A DNA stretch of 64,000 bases from Mesorhizobium sp. CA8 (GTDB lineage Bacteria > Pseudomonadota > Alphaproteobacteria > Rhizobiales > Rhizobiaceae): assembly GCF_020164955.1 (NCBI RefSeq), contig NZ_JAIUHG010000021.1, forward strand, positions 59,990 through 123,989. The letters run 5' to 3'. Each line of letters opens with the position of its first letter. The stretch's first letter is position 1. Below are positions 43,232 to 52,800 of this stretch, piece by piece. The position numbers and the translations under genes were made by a program. Under the pieces are notes generated by a model. The model did not search any database, was not told where the DNA came from, and worked only from the letters and a program-made list of their open reading frames with translations.

Positions 43232-43555
43232 CGTCGGCTTGACCGACTATGGCGATAAACAGGCGATGAAATAAGCCGTTCGGACCCGGGGGCGGTACCC
43301 GGCGCCTCCACCAAAAACCGCTCTGGCTGACGGAGCGGCTTTTGCTGGGGGCGAAATAGGATCGACGAAGGTGTAAAGATCGTACTTTCGCCCGGCATTG
43401 TACCACCGTTATCGGGCTAAACTTATAGTTGCCAACGACAACTATGCGGAAGCTCGTCTCGCTGCTTAATGCGGCGCGAACGCTTCAAATCAAGCCCTAG
43501 GGGTTCGCACTTCTAGGCGGGGTTCGGAGGTACCTGGCAACAGAAACCTCCACTT
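43232..43555 (+). ncRNA. ssrA: tmRNA, circularly permuted two-piece form
   Basis: The gene has the alphaproteobacterial order. The acceptor piece comes first, ending GCGCCTCC then ACCA (CCA at 43311-43313), followed by a spacer removed in processing (about 43314-43346) and the coding piece beginning GGGGGCG at 43347. GGGGGCG can pair with CGCCTCC to rebuild the acceptor stem. The tag reads ANDNYAEARLAA at 43431-43466, then TAA. Downstream are the pseudoknot region and the ACCTGGCAACAGAAACC segment. tmRNA rescues stalled ribosomes and tags the peptide for ClpXP and other proteases. The 5' and 3' limits are approximate. A CTATAT at 43220 may be its -10. Confidence 0.93.
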
Positions 43556-43653
43556 TCCCTCCTTTGCTTCTCCCCAATCAACCGAACGGCCAAGGCTCGT
43601 CCGGCACTTGATCCGCTGCGACAGCCCTGCCGCCCGTCAACCATGGACAAGCG

Positions 43654-44206
43654 ATGCAAGACGATTCCGACCGATTCTTCGTGCTGACCGGCGGCCCCCG
43701 GCTCGGGCAAGACCACGCTGATCGAGGCGCTGCGAACCGAGGGCTTTGCGACCGCGCCCGAAGCCGGGCGCGGCATCATCCGCGACCAGATGGCCATCGG
43801 CGGCCGTGCCCTTCCCTGGCGGGACCGCGCGATCTTTGCCGAGCTGATGCTGTGCTGGGAGTTGCGCTCCTGGCACGCCGCGCATAGCGAAACCGGCCCG
43901 GTCTTCTTCGACCGCGGCGCGCCCGACACGATCGGCTATCTCAGGCTTTGCGGCCTGCCGGTGCCGAACCACCTCACGAGCGCGGCGCGAAAATGCCGCT
44001 ACGCGCGCCGCGTCTTCGTCGCGCCGCCATGGCCGGAGATCTTCACCCAGGACGAGGAGCGCAAACAGACGCTCGACGAGGCCGAGCGCACATTCCGCTC
44101 GGTGACCGGCGTCTATGCGGAGCTCGGTTATGAATTGGTGGCCTTGCCCCTTGCTCCGGTCGAAGAGCGACTGCGCCTCGTCATCGATCAAGCGGGTTTG
44201 CGATAG
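43654..44206 (+). pseudogene. P-loop ATPase interrupted by a single-base insertion
   Basis: From ATG 43654 the frame reads MQDDSDRFFVLTGGP, then shifts at a run of five C (43695-43699). Removing one C restores GGPGSGKTTLIEALRTEGFATAPEAGRGIIRDQMAIGG as one frame and leads into RALPWRDRAIFAELMLCWELRSWH through to EERLRLVIDQAGLR. The result would be a roughly 183-residue AAA_28-like P-loop protein with Walker A GPGSGKTT and FFDRGAPDT. The homopolymer location makes a sequencing error quite possible. It follows ssrA by about 100 bp. Function unknown; relatives are small nucleotide kinases or ATPases. Confidence 0.85.
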
Positions 44207-44211
44207 ATATG

Positions 44212-44243
44212 AAAAAGGCCGGGGCTAAGCCCGGCCTTTCTTT
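44212..44243. terminator. Bidirectional rho-independent terminator
   Basis: GGCCGGG and CCCGGCC (44217-44236) form a stem around GCTAAG, with A5 before it and TTTCTTT after it. It lies between the convergent ATPase pseudogene and the MFS pump gene, and could end transcripts in both directions. Confidence 0.85.
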
Positions 44244-44260
44244 GGGTTCTTTCGAAGCGC

Positions 44261-45466
44261 CTACTCTGCCGGCGCCTCGACCGTTTCGCGCGCGCGGCCG
44301 AGCGTCAGCTTGGCCAGCGTGAACGAGATCACGGCGCACAGCGCGATGCCCGCCACCATCGGCAGCGGCGTGCCGTCGAAGAAGATGCCGGCGACGCCCA
44401 TCGCCAGCGCGCCGATGGCGAAATGCAGCGTGCCCATCAATGCCGAGGCCGTGCCGGCGATCTCGCCATGCTCTTCCATCGCCAGCACCGAGGTGGTCGG
44501 GATGACCAGGCCGAGGAAGCCGTAGCCGACGAAGAGCAACGCCGCCATCACGTCGAGCCGGTCGACGCCGGACGCCATGATCGCGAAAAGCGCCACCATG
44601 ACCGTGGCATAGCCGGTGACCGCCACCCAGACGACGCGCTTCAACCCGAAGCGGTCGGCCAGCAACCCGGTCAGCTGCGACATGCCGATGAAGGCGACCG
44701 CGTTGATCGAGAAGAACACGCTGTAGACCGACGGCGACAGGCCGTAATGGTCGATCAGGATGAAGGACGAGCTCGACAGATAGACGAAAAAGCTCGCAAT
44801 GCCGAAGCCCGCGATCGCCACGAGGCCGAGGAAGTTGCGGTCGCCCATCAGGTAGCGGTAGCCGGCAAGCGCCGTACCGAAGGACGAGCCGGCGCGCTCT
44901 TCGACTGGCCGCGTCTCCTTGAGCGAGGTGGCAAGCAGGATCGTTGCAAGCGCCGCAGCGCCCGTCACCGTCCAGAACACGGCGCGCCAGCCGAAGCTCT
45001 CGATGATCTGGCTGCCGGTCAGCGGCGCCAGGATCGGCGACACCGAGAACACCAGCATCAGAAGCGACATCAGCTTGGCGGCCTCGTTGCCGGTGTGCAG
45101 GTCGCGCACAATGGCGCGCGGCACCGCCATGCCGGCGCTGGCGCCGAGACCTTGCAGGAAGCGGAAGGCGATCAGCCACTCGATGCTCGGCGCCATCGCC
45201 GAGCCGACGCCGCCGACCATGAACAGCGCGAGGCCGGCGTAAAGCGGCGCCTTGCGGCCGACCATGTCGGAGATCGGGCCGACGACGATCTGCCCAAAAC
45301 CCATCGACAGGAAGAAGATCAAAAGGCTCATCTGCACGGCAGCGGTGCCGGCATGCAGGTCCTCGCCGATCGACGGCAGCGCAGGCAGATACATATCGAT
45401 CGCAAACGGACCGATCGCGGACAACAAGCCGAGCACGACCGCGATGCGGAGGAATTTGGGACTCAT
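44261..45466 (-). CDS. MFS drug exporter of the Bcr/CflA type
   Basis: This 401-residue inner-membrane protein has twelve predicted helices. It opens with the Bcr/CflA pattern (FLRIAVVLGLLSAIGPFAIDMYLPALPSI) and has motif A-like MGFGQIVVGPISDMVGRKAPLYAGL and RFLQGLGASAGMAVPRAIVRD. Such exporters use the proton gradient to expel drugs, cysteine or sulfonamides. ATG 45466 is the start. A TetR gene lies 206 bp upstream on the other strand, with a short palindrome between, indicating repression. Confidence 0.94.
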   Translation of the reverse strand: MSPKFLRIAVVLGLLSAIGPFAIDMYLPALPSIGEDLHAGTAAVQMSLLIFFLSMGFGQIVVGPISDMVGRKAPLYAGLALFMVGGVGSAMAPSIEWLIAFRFLQGLGASAGMAVPRAIVRDLHTGNEAAKLMSLLMLVFSVSPILAPLTGSQIIESFGWRAVFWTVTGAAALATILLATSLKETRPVEERAGSSFGTALAGYRYLMGDRNFLGLVAIAGFGIASFFVYLSSSSFILIDHYGLSPSVYSVFFSINAVAFIGMSQLTGLLADRFGLKRVVWVAVTGYATVMVALFAIMASGVDRLDVMAALLFVGYGFLGLVIPTTSVLAMEEHGEIAGTASALMGTLHFAIGALAMGVAGIFFDGTPLPMVAGIALCAVISFTLAKLTLGRARETVEAPAE

Positions 45467-45629
45467 GATAAGGCTCTTTTCGGATCTGGTTGCAGCCGCA
45501 AATACCGGCGTCTGAACCCAGGACGTTCCATCCCGCGGGAAATCCTACATTCCAGAGCGAACTTATTCGCCTTCAGGGCAAACGTGTTCGTTTCCAGCGG
45601 GATTCCCCTTTTTTGTGTCCACAAATTTA

Positions 45630-45641
45630 GACAGGCTTGTC
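45630..45641. promoter_or_regulatory. Palindrome between MFS and tetR genes, candidate TetR operator
   Basis: GACA-GGCT-TGTC forms a 12-bp palindrome-like site with A/T-rich flanks (TTTA before, CAATT after) 31 bp before the tetR start. Position and size suit autoregulation plus control of the divergent pump. The rest of the 206-bp gap shows no other feature I can support. Confidence 0.45.
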
Positions 45642-45672
45642 CAATTCGTCAATCACCGCTATATAGATTTTC

Positions 45673-46356
45673 ATGAAGCCCGGCGTTTCTCCTGACACCT
45701 TCCCGCCACGCAGCCACGAGGCCAAGCGCGTGTCGGTGGTGGATGCAGCCGCTTCCGTATTCTGCCGCGAAGGTTATGCCGGCGCCAATATCGACCTGAT
45801 CGCGGCCGAGGCCGGCGTCTCGCGGCAGACCGTCTACAATCATCACGGCGACAAGGAAAAGCTTTTCGTCGCCGTCGTGCGCGACCTGACGGAGCGCTGT
45901 AATGCCGGCATCTTCGCGACCATCGCCAGCTTCCCCGACCAACCCACGGACCTGGAAGCCGACCTGGTCGCCTTTGCCGTGCGCATGAACCGCAACTGCA
46001 TCTGCAACCGCGACGGCCGTTTCCTGCGCAAGCTGATCCAGGCCGAAGGCGGGCGCTATCCGGAACTGTTTGCCGAATGGCGAGAGCAAGGCCCGGGCCG
46101 CACGTGGTCGGCGCTTGCCGCGCGCTTCGCCCGGCTTGCCTTCGCCGGACATCTGTCCATCGGCGACCCCGACGTCGCGGCGCGTCAGTTCCTGGCCCTC
46201 GTCAACGCCGAGCTGCAGATCACTTTCATGCTGGGTGGCGTCCCTACCGAGGAAGAGGTGCTGCGCTCCGCTACCAATGGCGTACGGACCTTCCTTAGCG
46301 CCTTCGCCAGGAAGAAGTCGCCAGCCGGCAAACAGGCGGCGCTCGTTCACGCCTGA
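45673..46356 (+). CDS. TetR-family regulator, probable repressor of the divergent MFS pump
   Basis: The 227-residue protein has the TetR helix-turn-helix (VSVVDAAASVFCREGYAGANIDLIAAEAGVSRQTVYNHHGDKEKLF) and a C-terminal ligand domain of the AcrR_C-like type (FLRKLIQAEGGRYPELFAEWREQGPG). Divergent tetR/MFS pairs typically respond to the pump's substrates. ATG 45673 is used though the ribosome site is weak. It ends 116 bp before sspB, which is a separate unit. Confidence 0.9.
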   Translation: MKPGVSPDTFPPRSHEAKRVSVVDAAASVFCREGYAGANIDLIAAEAGVSRQTVYNHHGDKEKLFVAVVRDLTERCNAGIFATIASFPDQPTDLEADLVAFAVRMNRNCICNRDGRFLRKLIQAEGGRYPELFAEWREQGPGRTWSALAARFARLAFAGHLSIGDPDVAARQFLALVNAELQITFMLGGVPTEEEVLRSATNGVRTFLSAFARKKSPAGKQAALVHA

Positions 46357-46472
46357 GCAATCAAATCGCCGGCACCCCTCTTGGCCTCACGCCTTTGCGC
46401 CTATATGCGGTTTACGCCGCGCTCAAGCTTGATTACAGCTATGCGGAAGATTCAACGGAACCCGACCATCAC

Positions 46473-47003
46473 ATGGCCGACGACCACATCCGCTACGACA
46501 TTCTGGCCCAGGAGGCTCTGCGCGGCGTCATGCGCAAGGTCCTGGCCGAGGTCGCGCGCACCGGCCTTCCGGGCAATCATCATTTCTTCATCACCTTCCT
46601 GACCGGCGCGCCGGGCGTGCGCATCTCATCAAGACTGCGCGAGCGCTATCCGGAGCAGATGACCATCGTCATCCAGTTCCAGTATTGGGATCTCAAGGTG
46701 ACGGATGCCGGCTTCGAGGTCGGGCTTTCCTTCTCCGACGTGCCGGAAAAGCTCGAAATCCCCTTCTCGGCCGTGCGCGGCTTCTATGATCCGTCAGTGA
46801 ATTTCGAGCTCGAATTCGACGTCAAGACGGAGGGCGCGGAAGACGAGGCCGCCGCTCCGGCGCCCGAACCGGTCCCCGTGGTTCCGGAGAAGAAGGCGGA
46901 AACGAAAAAGAAGGCCGCCGAGGCCGAAAAGAAGCCGGCGGTCGCCGAGACCGGCGGCAAGGGCGCCGACGTCGTTTCGCTCGACGCCTTCCGCAAGAAG
47001 TAG
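46473..47003 (+). CDS. sspB: ClpXP adaptor SspB (alphaproteobacterial form)
   Basis: SspB tethers ssrA-tagged proteins to ClpX. The 176-residue protein begins MADDHIRYDILAQEALRGVMRKVLAEVARTGLPGNHHFFITF, and contains RISSRLRERYPEQMTIVIQFQYWDL and VGLSFSDVPEKLEIPFSAVRGFYDPSVNFELEF, the tag-binding sheet. After residue 120 an Ala/Lys/Glu linker leads to the ClpX-docking end VVSLDAFRKK. ATG 46473 fits the family; the frame is open upstream. The ssrA gene itself lies 3 kb away. Two small genes follow at once (8- and 8-base gaps). Confidence 0.94.
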   Translation: MADDHIRYDILAQEALRGVMRKVLAEVARTGLPGNHHFFITFLTGAPGVRISSRLRERYPEQMTIVIQFQYWDLKVTDAGFEVGLSFSDVPEKLEIPFSAVRGFYDPSVNFELEFDVKTEGAEDEAAAPAPEPVPVVPEKKAETKKKAAEAEKKPAVAETGGKGADVVSLDAFRKK

Positions 47004-47011
47004 CCAGCGCC

Positions 47012-47209
47012 ATGGGCGAGGTCGTCAATCTCCGCCAGGCCCGCAAGCAGAAAGCGCGCACCGAGAAGGAACGCCAGGCAAGCGAGAACCGGGCCCTGTA
47101 CGGCCGCTCGAAGCCAGAGCGCGAGCGTGACCGGCTGACGTCGGAGAAGGCCGAGAATTTCGTGGCCGGCCATCGCCGGGAAAAACCCGACGACCCTGGC
47201 AAGCGCTGA
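47012..47209 (+). CDS. DUF4169 family small basic protein
   Basis: This 65-residue protein (MGEVVNLRQARKQKARTEKE... RYGRSK-like region SKPERERDRL ... FVAGHRRE) fits DUF4169, a short highly charged family restricted mostly to Alphaproteobacteria. It is very basic and largely helical, so nucleic-acid or ribosome association is conceivable, but nothing is established. It sits eight bases after sspB and eight before the RHH gene, and is almost surely in the same transcript. Confidence 0.8.
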   Translation: MGEVVNLRQARKQKARTEKERQASENRALYGRSKPERERDRLTSEKAENFVAGHRREKPDDPGKR

Positions 47210-47217
47210 GTTCTGCA

Positions 47218-47445
47218 ATGGCCGCGGTCGAAAAACGTTCGGTAACGATCCGCGGTCACCGCACCAGCTTTTCCCTGGAGCAGCCCTTCTACGAAGACCT
47301 CATCGCCATCGCCGCGCAGCGTTCGCTGTCGCTCGCGGCTCTGGTCGCCGAGATCGACGAGACGCGCACGCGGGACGCCAACCTGTCATCCGCGCTGAGG
47401 CTCTATGTGCTGGCCTGGGCAAAACGCGGCGGCGCCGCGACCTAG
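47218..47445 (+). CDS. Ribbon-helix-helix domain protein (RHH_4)
   Basis: The 75-residue protein reads KRSVTIRGHRTSFSLEQPFYEDLIAIAAQRSLSLAALVAEID, the RHH_4 pattern with a beta strand (VTIRGHRTSFSLE) and two helices, followed by TRDANLSSALRLYVLAWAK. Such proteins bind DNA as dimers, although several members are annotated as aryl-sulfate sulfotransferase by error. It is third in the sspB-DUF4169-RHH series and overlaps the end of the convergent ClC gene by four bases. Confidence 0.82.
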   Translation: MAAVEKRSVTIRGHRTSFSLEQPFYEDLIAIAAQRSLSLAALVAEIDETRTRDANLSSALRLYVLAWAKRGGAAT

Positions 47446-49247
47446 GCCGCGCTATCGCTGACGTTTTGTTGCGCCTTGCGCTTCGCGCCGAAGCTCAGCA
47501 ATGCAGTGCGGTCGCGCTCCTCCGCCTGCTTTTTCGACCTTACCCGCATCATGTCTTTCCAGCCGATATAGCCGACGAGCCGTTCATCCTCGCGCGAGAC
47601 GACCGGCAGATGCGAGACATTGGCGAGCAAGAGCTTGTCGGAAAGCGCTTCCAGATATTCGTCCGGATAGGCCAGTGTGATCTTGCTGCCGGCAAGCAGC
47701 TCGCCGAGGGTCGCCTTGCGATGCTTGCCGTTACGGCGCCAGCGCAGGATCGCCGGCGGATCGATGACGCCGAGCACATGCCCCGCTTCATCGATCACCG
47801 GGAAGCTCGGATGCCGCGTGTCCGGTGCGGTCAGGAAGGTCGCCGCGCCATGCAGCGTCATCGTCGCCGGCACGCTCTCGACCTTGGTCGTCATCACTTC
47901 CTTGACCCTGGTCAGGGCGAAAGGATCGACGCGGTATTCGCGCACGAGATGGTGCCCGCGCCGCGCCACTTTCTCGGTCAGGATCGAGCGCTTCATCCAC
48001 AGCACGGTGACCGCATGCGCGGTGGCGCAAGCCGCGATAAGCGGCACCAGCACATGCGTGTTGCCGGTGAGCTCGGTGGCGAAGAAGGTCGCGGTCAGCG
48101 GCGCGCGCATGGTGCCGCCCATCGTCGCCGCCATCGCCAGCAGCGGCCAGAAGCCGGGGCTTGCCTCGGGTAGGATGCCCGAGAGCACCGCTCCCATCGC
48201 GCCGCCCATGATGAGCAGTGGCGCCAGCACGCCGCCCGAGGTTCCGGAACCCAGCGCCACCGACCAGATGACGGCCTTCACCACCAGAAGCAGCAGCGCG
48301 GCGGTGGCGACCGTGCGGCCGTCGAGCATGTTGGCGATGTTGTCGTAGCCGACGCCGAGCGCGTGCGGCTCGATCAAGCCGCCGATACCGACCACCAGGC
48401 CGCCGATCATCGGCCACCACATCCAGTGTATCGGCAGCTTCAGGAAGGCGTCCTCGCAGGCATAGACCAATTGCGTCAGCAGCCCCGAAAGCAGCCCGGC
48501 GGCGATGCCGACCAGCACCCATCCGCCCAGCCCGGCGACCGATGCCTCCATGGTTCCGGAGAACGGGAAGATCGGGCCCGGCAGGTGCAGCAGGGTGCGC
48601 TCGACTTCCGCGACGATCGCGGCGACGGCGACCGGGATGAAGCTGCGCGGCGTCCATTCGAACAGGAGCAGCTCGACGGCAAGCATGATGGCGGCGATCG
48701 GCGTGCCGAACACCGTCGTCATGCCGGCCGCGGCACCCGCCACCAGCAACGTTTTGCGCTCATTGTCGCTGACCGGCAGCATCTGCGCGATCAGCGAGCC
48801 GATGGCGCCCCCGGTCATGATGATCGGGCCTTCGGCGCCGAACGGTCCGCCCGAGCCGATCGAAATCGCCGACGACAGCGGCTTCAGCACCGCGACCTTG
48901 GCATCGAGCCGCGAGCGCCCGAGCAGGATCGCCTCGATGGCCTCGGGAATGCCGTGGCCGCGGATCTTCTCGCTGCCGAAGCGCGCCATCAGTCCGATGA
49001 TCAACGCGCCGATCACCGGCACGAGCACCGCGGCAAGCCCAAGCGGCGTATCCTCGAGCTTGAGGTCGGCCAGCGAGAACTGGCCGAAATAGGCGATGTT
49101 GGTGGCAAGACGGATGAGCTGCAGGAGCACGATGCCGGCGAAGAGCCCGGCGGTCGCCACCACCACGGCGATGGCCGCGATGAGCAGCACGCGCGGATCG
49201 GTCGTGAAGTCGCGAAGATGGCCGTTGCCGGCGTGAGCGGATTTCAT
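47442..49247 (-). CDS. ClC chloride channel/antiporter with C-terminal CBS domains
   Basis: The 601-residue membrane protein has the ClC selectivity motifs: GHGIPEAI, GGPFGAEGP with the gating glutamate, and GGVLAPLLIMGG. About 18 membrane segments are followed by two CBS domains (TKVESVPATMTLHGAATFLTA and YLEALSDKLLLANVSHLPVVSREDERLVGYI), which usually bind nucleotides. The exchange of Cl- for H+ helps acid resistance. I start at ATG 49247; an ATG at 49304 would add 19 residues (neither has a strong ribosome site). The downstream end overlaps the RHH gene. Confidence 0.93.
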   Translation of the reverse strand: MKSAHAGNGHLRDFTTDPRVLLIAAIAVVVATAGLFAGIVLLQLIRLATNIAYFGQFSLADLKLEDTPLGLAAVLVPVIGALIIGLMARFGSEKIRGHGIPEAIEAILLGRSRLDAKVAVLKPLSSAISIGSGGPFGAEGPIIMTGGAIGSLIAQMLPVSDNERKTLLVAGAAAGMTTVFGTPIAAIMLAVELLLFEWTPRSFIPVAVAAIVAEVERTLLHLPGPIFPFSGTMEASVAGLGGWVLVGIAAGLLSGLLTQLVYACEDAFLKLPIHWMWWPMIGGLVVGIGGLIEPHALGVGYDNIANMLDGRTVATAALLLLVVKAVIWSVALGSGTSGGVLAPLLIMGGAMGAVLSGILPEASPGFWPLLAMAATMGGTMRAPLTATFFATELTGNTHVLVPLIAACATAHAVTVLWMKRSILTEKVARRGHHLVREYRVDPFALTRVKEVMTTKVESVPATMTLHGAATFLTAPDTRHPSFPVIDEAGHVLGVIDPPAILRWRRNGKHRKATLGELLAGSKITLAYPDEYLEALSDKLLLANVSHLPVVSREDERLVGYIGWKDMMRVRSKKQAEERDRTALLSFGAKRKAQQNVSDSAA

Positions 49248-49417
49248 TTTGGGAGCCTGAACTTTCTGGCGGCGCGAAGACCGTCCGGTTTCAGGCGGCC
49301 ACATATCGTAACACGATATAAATCTTCAAGTGGTTTTCGATTCCTGCTCCGCGTCATTTTGGACAAGGAACGTGGCGGCCTGTTGAGCTTTTACGGGAAA
49401 GGACCATAAGTCGGAGA

Positions 49418-49846
49418 ATGACGCCGCCGAAACCACGTCCCGCAATCAGCCAGGCCGACTACCAACGGCTGTCGCAGTTCCGCTATCTGATCCGCCGCTT
49501 TCTCGAATTCAGCCAGGTCCAGGCCAATGAGGCGGGCCTAACGCCGCGCCAGCACCAGGCGCTGCTGGCGATCAAGGGGTTTCCAGGCGGCGGACCGGTG
49601 GCGGTGGGCGATCTTGCCGAGCGGCTGCGCATCCGCCATCACAGCGCCGTGGAACTGGTGAACCGCCTTGCCGAGGCAGGCCTAGTGATACGCGATCAGG
49701 ACAAGAGCGATCACCGCCGCGTCTTGCTGCAGCTCACCCCTTTGGCCGACGATCGCCTTGCCGACTTGTCGGCCACGCATCTCGACGAGCTTTCGCGCAT
49801 CGAGCCGATGCTGCGGCGTCTGCTCTCGCGCCAGGAAGAGTCCTAG
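49418..49846 (+). CDS. MarR-family regulator
   Basis: The 142-residue protein has the MarR winged helix: AGLTPRQHQALLAIKGFPGGGPVAVGDLAERLRIRHHSAVELVNRLAEAGLVIRDQDKSDHRRVLLQLTP, where DHRR forms the wing. Family members repress efflux or degradation genes and release DNA on binding phenolics. It is divergent from the ClC gene (170 bp) and convergent with the AsmA-like gene, so the ClC gene or its own promoter is the likely target. ATG 49418 has CGGAGA upstream. Confidence 0.9.
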   Translation: MTPPKPRPAISQADYQRLSQFRYLIRRFLEFSQVQANEAGLTPRQHQALLAIKGFPGGGPVAVGDLAERLRIRHHSAVELVNRLAEAGLVIRDQDKSDHRRVLLQLTPLADDRLADLSATHLDELSRIEPMLRRLLSRQEES

Positions 49847-49882
49847 GCGCAGTGGCTAATTTCGCTACGTGTGACGTGAAGC

Positions 49883-52800
49883 TCAACCGCCGTCGAGCGA
49901 CTTCAACAGATTGTCGATCGTGAACGGGTTGGCCTTTGGCTTCGCCGGCACCGGCGCCGGACCGTCATTGACGCCGGGCAGCGACCGATCGGCCTTCGGC
50001 GTTTGCTCGGCCGCCTTGCGTGCTGCTTCCAGCTTCGCCTGCTCCGCCTTCTTGCGATCGGCCTCGGCCTGCGCCTTGGCCGCCTCGTCCGCGGCCCGCT
50101 GCTCGGCCTCGGCCTTCGCCTGCGCATCGGCCTGCGCCTGGGCGTCCGCGTCGGCCTTCGCCTTGGCGTCGGCTTCCGCTTTCGCCCTCGCCTCTTCGTC
50201 GGCCCTGGCTTTTGCCTCGGCTTCCGCCTGTGCCTGCGCTTCAGCCTCGGCTTTTGCCTTGGCTTCCGCCTCTGCCTTCTGCCGCGCCTCTTCCTCTTGC
50301 CGGCGCAGCTCCTCGGCCGCCTTGTCGCGCTCCGTCTGAAGCGCCGCATAATAGCGCGCCTCGCGCCGCAGCCGCTGCTTTTCGAGCAGCGCCGCCTGCA
50401 TCGCCTCGACCCGCTGCTGTTCCTTCTCCAGCGCGCGCTGTGTCAGGAATTGCGCCAGCGGACCACTGTCGAATTGGGGCGCGGTCGCCCCGAGCGGGCC
50501 GGCCAGGCTGAAATTGACGGCCGGTTCGGAACCGACCAGCGCCTCGTCACCGGGGCGGTAGGTCAACGTCCCCTTTGCCGTGACGGTGCTCGTGTTGAGA
50601 TCGGCCGTCAGGTCGGCGGACAAGGTTGCTCGTGGATTGTCGAGACTGATCGGCGGCGCCCGCAACGTGCCGTTAGCGACGGTGAAGGCCACATCGGTGT
50701 CACCGGCGGCAAAGCTGCCGTCGCTTGCGATCTGCGGCGCGAACTCCGCCGTCTTGGCCGTGTCGATATCGCGTCCGATCGCGTCGGCCTTGGCGAGGAT
50801 AGCGGCAAAGCCATCCGGATTGATGCCGTCCACCTTCAATCCCTTCAGCGCCGCGGTGCCGGATCCGGACAGGGCGGCAATCATGGCATCGACCGATTTG
50901 CCGCTGGTCGACAACGCCGCTGAAAGGTCGCCGCTGCCGCCGATGCCGGCGCCAGGCAGGACCGCGGAAAGATCGCTACCGGCGAGCCTCATCTGGCCGG
51001 AGAACAGGCCGGTGCCCTCCGTGTTCTTCAGATCGAACAGGCCGGTCAAATCGCCGCCGTAAAGCTTCGCCTTGAGGTCCGAGACGTGGATGCCTTCGCG
51101 ATCGAGCTTCAGCGAGAAGGAAGCGTCATGCGCCGTGGCGAAGGACCCGACGGCGAGCGCCGACGTGTTGAGGTCGAGATCTGCGTTGAACGGCAAGGTC
51201 GACTTCTGGCTGAACGGCGTCGTCGGCCATCCGCCCTTGGCGGGCGCGAAGGACTGGTCGCCGAACAGCGAGACCGCCAGCGGATCGAGGTCGAGCTCGT
51301 CGAGCGCCAGCGCTCCCGCAAGATGCGGCAGCCCGTCCTTGGCGTCGATGTTGACGTCGCCGGACACCGCCGCCTTGTTGATCGAACCGGTGAGGCCGCT
51401 CAGCACCAGCAGCCCATTGGCGAAATCGGCATCGGCCGCCAGCGACGTCGATGTCCCCGTTCCCATGCCGGGCAAGCCTACCCCCGTCGTCATCAGCCAC
51501 GGCTCGATATCGGCGGCACTAAGATTGACCTTGCCCTTGGCGGTGGCGCCTTGCGCCGTCTCGGCGACGGTTCCGTCGAAGCTTGCCCTGAAATCGTCGG
51601 CCGTCAGGTTGAAGCTGGTCGCGAGACCGCCGGCGACCGAGCCCTTCGCCGAGACCTCGGTGTTGGCGTGGCCGAGCATCCCGAGGGGAAGCGCCGGCAG
51701 GCCGTAAAGCGCAAGCAGCGTGGCGGCATTGTCGTTGCGGGCGTTGAAGGTGATCGATACCGGCGCCTCGGAGAGCTTGTCCGCGGTTCCCTTGCCGGAA
51801 AGCGAGGCCGAGAAGGCCGAGCCGCCGGTCTTGCCCTGGGCTGAGAGCGCCAGGCCGGTGGTGCCGTCGCCATTGTCGGCGGCGCTGGTCAAGAGATCGA
51901 TGCGCGCGTCCTGGAACAGTTCGGGATAGGCCGCCGCACGGCTGGCCAGGCCTTTGAGCACGCCATTGCCGGGATAGTGCTGGGCTGCGACATCGATCAG
52001 CGGCTTGAGGTCCACCGCCACCACGGAAGCGTTGAGCTTGCCTGTCGGGCTCTGCGGAAAATCCTTGATCCGACCCGTGGCGCTGATCGAGGCGCCGGCC
52101 AGGCCGCCGATCGAAAGCCGGTCGATCTCGAGCAGGCCCTCGCGCAGCCGCAGCGCCGTATCGACACTATCGGCGCTGAACCCGCCGGCGCTGACCGGAC
52201 CCGCCTTGATCTGGAAATCGAGATCGCGATCCGAAAAGCGATTGGCGCCCTTGTCGCTGATGAAGATCGAGGCGAAGGCCGCGAGCCCGTCCAGGTCCAT
52301 CTCGCCGCCCGCCAGCCGCATCAGCACCGATGGCCTGGCGCCGTCCGGCTGGCTGGACTCGATGCTGCCCGCAAATTTCGCCTTGCCGAGGATGAGTTCG
52401 AGATCGCTGAGGGACTGCCGGTTCTCGCTGAGATCGACCTTGGCCTTGAAGCCTGCCGCGGGCAGCCTGCGAATGGCCTCGTCGACATCCTTCGACAGCC
52501 AGGCGGCAAAGCCGGAAGGCTGTCCGACGGCCAGCAGCAACGAGCCGGTGAAGCCGAAATGGTCTTCGACGCTCAACATGCCGTCGGCTTCAAGCGTCGT
52601 GCGACCCGGCAGCGTCGCGGCAAGCGACTTGACCGACCAGCCGCCTTCGGCCGGCTCGGCCGATAGCCGCACGTCGCGCACCGTTGTGTCGCCCGCCACC
52701 ACCGCCGGCAGCCTGACCTCGACCGTGCCCGGTATCGTCGGCTTCGGCATGTGTTGCAGCGTCTGTTCCAATGCCGCGATGCGCTGGTCAAGCGTAAAGC

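Noticed and set aside
43096..43406. Short open frames opposite ssrA
   Set aside because: They overlap the tmRNA gene and have no coding character.
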